From assembly GCA_035503515.1 (NCBI GenBank), contig DATJTJ010000145.1, forward strand, positions 1 through 64,000: a stretch of 64,000 nucleotides of DNA. The letters run 5' to 3'. A program made the translations under genes and the position numbers. A model generated the notes under the pieces. That model was given only the letters and a program-made list of their open reading frames with translations. It ran no database searches and was not told where the DNA came from. Position 1 is the stretch's first letter. Every line of letters starts with the position of its first letter. This document shows, piece by piece, positions 61,021 through 64,000 of the stretch. This DNA is from DAIDKA01 sp035503515 (GTDB taxonomy: Bacteria; Pseudomonadota; Gammaproteobacteria; Steroidobacterales; Steroidobacteraceae).

Positions 61021-62493
61021 ATGGTTCAGCGCTTCAGCGATCAGCACCTGGGTGGGAATTTTTTTCAGACATTGCGCTTCGAGGGGGAAATCCGGGACTG
61101 TGAAGTCCAGGGAACCATCCCGCAGGACCTCAAGGGAACCTTCTACCGCCTGGGCGGGGACTGGGCCTATGCGCCCAAGTACGAGCATGACGTGCCCTTC
61201 AGCGCCGATGGCTACATCTCGATGTTCCGGTTCGCCAACGGCCGCGTCCAGTACAAGGGACGCTTCGTGGAGACCCCCCGGTTCCTCGCGAACCACAGGG
61301 CCGGCAAGCAGCTGTTCGGCATCTACCGCAACCGGCGCGGGGACGATCCTTCCGTCCGCAACATCAGCGGCACCGTCTCGAACACGACGCCGGTGTTCCA
61401 TGCCGGCAAGCTCTTCGCGACCAAGGAAGACGCGCGTCCCTACGAGATCGACCCGCATACCCTTCAGACCCGCGGCGAATATGATTTCGGCGGCCGCCTG
61501 TCGAGCCTCACCTTCACGGCGCATCCGAAGATCGACCCCGCCACCGGCGAGATGATCGCCTTCGGCTACGAGGCGACCGGCGAAGCCTCCACCGACATCT
61601 TCATCTACACCATCGACAAGAGCGGCCGGGTGACGAAGGAAGTGAAGGTGCAGGCGCCGTACGTGAGCGAGAACCACGACATGGCGATCACCAGCACGCA
61701 TATCGTGATCCCGCATTTTCCGCTGACCACCACCCGCGAATGGCTCGAGGCCTCGCCCGCCAACCTGCACTGGTACTGGGACGAGCGTCTGCCGGGGTAC
61801 CTGCTGGTCCTGCCGCGCAACGGCGATGCCAGGGATGCCCGCTGGATCAAGGGTCCGCCGGCGGCCATGGGCCACACGCTGAACGCCGTCACCGAGGGCA
61901 ACAGGCTGGTGATCGACGGCACCGTGTCCGATGCCAACCCGTATCCCTTCTTCCCGAACCGGGACGGCTCTCCCTGGACTCCCATGACGGGCGGGGCGAG
62001 CATCCGCCGCTGGACCGTGGACCTGAATTCCAAGTCCGACGGCTGGGAAGAACAGCGGCCGTTCCCGGCGCAGATCGGCGGCCTGCCGCGCATCGACGAC
62101 CGGTTCATCTCCAATCCCTACCGCTACGGCTACCTGGGTTACACCGATTTCAGCCGCCAGCCGAGCGCCAAGCTTGCAAGCACGCCGAATTTCCCGCTCA
62201 CCAACAGCCTCGGCCGCTTCGACATGCACACCGGCAAGTGCGAGTCCATGTTCATCAGTGACGAGGGTTCACTGCAGGAGGCCTGCTTCGCATCCCGCAG
62301 CGGCACCTGCGCCGAAGGCTCGGGATATCTGCTGGGCGTCTACACCAATCTGCTCGAACAGCGCTCGGAGCTGCTGGTCATCGATGCCGAGAAGATGCAG
62401 GAAGTCGGCCGGGTGATCCTGCCGTTCCACGTTGCAGCCCAGGTCCATGGCACCTGGGTTCCCCACGAGGAGCTGCCCTTCCCGGCAGGCTGA
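61021..62493 (+). CDS. Carotenoid/stilbene cleavage oxygenase family protein (RPE65/CCD type)
   Basis: The protein has 490 residues, the normal length of carotenoid cleavage oxygenases. The four iron-binding His are visible in propeller segments: His168 (FTAHPKID), His219 (SENHDMAIT), His285 (AMGHTLNAV) and His476 (QVHGTWVP). The opening QGTIPQDLKGTFYRLGGDWA is also typical. The family cleaves double bonds of carotenoids or of stilbenes such as lignostilbene using Fe(II) and O2. It is divergent from the GntR operon, with no pathway neighbours. Lignostilbene or related aromatic cleavage is as likely as carotenoid cleavage. No signal peptide is seen. Confidence 0.9.
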   Translation: MVQRFSDQHLGGNFFQTLRFEGEIRDCEVQGTIPQDLKGTFYRLGGDWAYAPKYEHDVPFSADGYISMFRFANGRVQYKGRFVETPRFLANHRAGKQLFGIYRNRRGDDPSVRNISGTVSNTTPVFHAGKLFATKEDARPYEIDPHTLQTRGEYDFGGRLSSLTFTAHPKIDPATGEMIAFGYEATGEASTDIFIYTIDKSGRVTKEVKVQAPYVSENHDMAITSTHIVIPHFPLTTTREWLEASPANLHWYWDERLPGYLLVLPRNGDARDARWIKGPPAAMGHTLNAVTEGNRLVIDGTVSDANPYPFFPNRDGSPWTPMTGGASIRRWTVDLNSKSDGWEEQRPFPAQIGGLPRIDDRFISNPYRYGYLGYTDFSRQPSAKLASTPNFPLTNSLGRFDMHTGKCESMFISDEGSLQEACFASRSGTCAEGSGYLLGVYTNLLEQRSELLVIDAEKMQEVGRVILPFHVAAQVHGTWVPHEELPFPAG

Positions 62494-62534
62494 CGCGGAT
62501 CCGGCGGCGCCGGGGGCATGGTAGCCTATGCCCC

Positions 62535-64000
62535 ATGCGCGTAGTCAGGATCATCGCCTATGTGATCGGCGCTCTGGTGGCGCTCGTCGTAGTGGCGCTG
62601 CTGCTGGTCGCGGCCTTCGTCAACCCGAATGCCTACAAGGGCCGCATCATCCGCGAAGTGAAGGCTGCGACGGGGCGCGACCTGGCGCTGCCGGGCGATA
62701 TCCACCTGTCGGTCTTTCCCTGGGTGGCCCTGAAGCTCGGGCCCGCGAGCCTGGGCAACCCGCAGGGTTTCCCCGACGACCGCTTCGTCTCCTTCCGGCA
62801 GGCGAACCTGCGGGTCAGGGTCCTGCCGCTGCTGCACGGTGAACTCGAGGTCGGCAAGATCACGCTCGACGGTCTGGACCTGAACCTGGAAAAGAATGCC
62901 GCGGGCAAGGGCAACTGGGAGGACTTCGGGCACTCCGCCGCGACACCTGCGCCACAGGCCGCCCCGTCGGCCACCGCGCCGACCTCGCTGCGCAGCCTCG
63001 GCGGCGTCGAGATCACCGCGAGCCGCATGCGCTACGGGGACGTGGTCCTCCAGGACCTGAACGTCAGCATCGGCGCGGCATCCGGGTCCGCGACCGTGCC
63101 CGTGCAGTTCGGCTTCGAGATCCGCCGCGGCACGCAGGCCGCGCCCATCAAGGTGTCGGCCTCGATGCAGGCGCTGATCGATGTTGCCGACAAGCGCTAC
63201 GGTATCCATGACCTGTCGATGTCCGGAGAACTCGGGAAGACCGCCGGCCGTGCGGCCGTGGCCTGGAAATTCGCATCGCCGGCCGTGGATGTGGATCTTG
63301 CGGCCCAGACGCTCAAGGCCCCGGCATTCACCGCGGCCTTCGCCAACGCCAACCTCAGCGGCTCGCTCGAGGGCGCGCGCATCACCGATGCGCCGGAGTT
63401 CTCCGGTGCACTCAGGCTCGAGACGCTCGCGCCGCGGGACTTCATGACGCAGCTGGGCATGACGCCTCCGGTGCTGCGCGATCCGCACGCGCTCGCGAGC
63501 CTGGCCTTCTCGAGCCGCTACCGCTACGGCGCCAATGCCGCCCATCTGGATCAGCTGCAGGCCCGGCTCGACGAATCGACGCTGCAGGGGTCGCTCGCGG
63601 TCACGAACCTGGACACCGATGCCCTGAGCTTCGAGCTGCGGCTGGACCAGATCGACCTCGATCGCTATCGCGCGCCCCCGACCGCCGCCGCGCCGGCGGC
63701 CGCGCCGCGCACCGCGGGCGGCAGCGCGCCCGCCGAACTGCCCACCGCGCCGGTGCGGGCCCTCGATGCGCAGGGCAGCGTGGCCATCGGCCGCGCGAAG
63801 GTGGCGGGGCTCACGCTCACCGACGCGAGTGCGACGCTCGCCGATCACGGCGGCGTGCTGAAGCTCGCGTCCCTGAAGGCCCGGCTCTATGGCGGTGAGT
63901 ACGCAGGCGCCATCACTTACGATGCGCACACCGACGTGCCGGCCCTGACGCTGCGTCAGGAGCTCTCGGGGGTGGACATGGGCGCCCTGCTGAAGGATGC
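62535..64000 (+). CDS. AsmA-family protein (3' end beyond the window)
   Basis: The frame starts at an ATG 41 bases after the carotenoid oxygenase stop and stays open to the end, giving at least 488 residues. An N-terminal membrane helix (about 6-28) is followed by NPNAYKGRIIREVKAATGRD, the standard AsmA start, then LSVFPWVALKLGPASLGNP and LPLLHGELEVGKITLDGLDL. A low-complexity Ala/Pro linker lies near 385-400. AsmA-like proteins bridge the periplasm and take part in lipid transport and outer-membrane assembly. The C-terminal part is not in view. Confidence 0.9.
   Translation, partial: MRVVRIIAYVIGALVALVVVALLLVAAFVNPNAYKGRIIREVKAATGRDLALPGDIHLSVFPWVALKLGPASLGNPQGFPDDRFVSFRQANLRVRVLPLLHGELEVGKITLDGLDLNLEKNAAGKGNWEDFGHSAATPAPQAAPSATAPTSLRSLGGVEITASRMRYGDVVLQDLNVSIGAASGSATVPVQFGFEIRRGTQAAPIKVSASMQALIDVADKRYGIHDLSMSGELGKTAGRAAVAWKFASPAVDVDLAAQTLKAPAFTAAFANANLSGSLEGARITDAPEFSGALRLETLAPRDFMTQLGMTPPVLRDPHALASLAFSSRYRYGANAAHLDQLQARLDESTLQGSLAVTNLDTDALSFELRLDQIDLDRYRAPPTAAAPAAAPRTAGGSAPAELPTAPVRALDAQGSVAIGRAKVAGLTLTDASATLADHGGVLKLASLKARLYGGEYAGAITYDAHTDVPALTLRQELSGVDMGALLKD

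Noticed and set aside
1..64000. CRISPR arrays, rRNA genes, transposases or an integrase
   Set aside because: No regularly spaced repeats, rRNA sequence or recombinase signatures were recognised on either strand.

Overview
The window is high-GC, densely coded DNA from a Gram-negative bacterium. Four TonB-dependent receptors, several periplasmic quinoproteins, a NodT-type outer-membrane lipoprotein, a two-partner-secretion translocator, an AsmA protein and a beta-class GST all point to a proteobacterium. The receptor style (VTGSRI-type plugs) and the many SMP-30, PQQ and carotenoid-oxygenase genes suggest a Steroidobacter/Nevskiales-like gammaproteobacterium. This placement is inference from gene content, not from a marker gene.

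Layout. 1-1.7 kb: the tail of a K+ channel-type RCK_C protein, a secreted unknown, a small histone-H1-like basic protein and a KGG stress protein. 1.7-18.3 kb: a catabolic island. A minus-strand set (3-hydroxyisobutyrate-type dehydrogenase, carboxymuconolactone-decarboxylase-like protein, and translationally coupled IclR and LysR regulators) diverges from a plus-strand set: a second dehydrogenase, a TonB receptor, an SMP-30 lactonase, a separate membrane anchor, a PQQ dehydrogenase and another SMP-30 lactonase. A second PQQ dehydrogenase faces a promoter/operator that drives a TauD-type dioxygenase, an FAD-linked oxidase and a third SMP-30 lactonase. I read the island as outer-membrane import, then periplasmic oxidation to a lactone, lactone hydrolysis, and further oxidation in the cell. 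The substrate is unknown.

18.3-29.7 kb: a PilZ protein, an SDR, a soluble PAS-PAS hybrid histidine kinase, an N-terminal-haem quinohaemoprotein, a tripartite EmrAB/NodT efflux operon whose membrane-fusion protein carries an N-terminal universal-stress-protein domain, and an HAD phosphatase. 29.7-35.4 kb: a CHASE2-PAS-GGDEF-EAL protein, a FecR-domain protein with a Ser/Thr/Gly/Ala-rich tail and, divergently, a TpsB-type translocator with no visible TpsA. 35.5-41.8 kb: TetR, TonB receptor, Tat-exported metallo-beta-lactamase-fold hydrolase, a His-rich small periplasmic protein, a decayed carboxymuconolactone-decarboxylase gene and a YdeI-family protein.

42-45.4 kb: tRNA-Thr followed by a small accessory patch. 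A 13-bp copy of the tRNA 3' end lies 1 kb away and encloses an orphan DUF433 antitoxin. Next come hipBA with four operators, and nikR. 45.4-52 kb: two NikR-like operators in front of a TonB receptor, a JmjC/cupin oxygenase, a Met/His-rich DUF2946-like protein and a second TonB receptor. This is probably a nickel (or related metal) uptake locus. 52-64 kb: an ABC exporter, an acyltransferase-3 protein, a GST, an MBL-fold protein with a lipoprotein, a GntR(YtrA)-ABC transporter operon, a carotenoid oxygenase and the start of an asmA-like gene. No transposase, CRISPR array or rRNA was seen.
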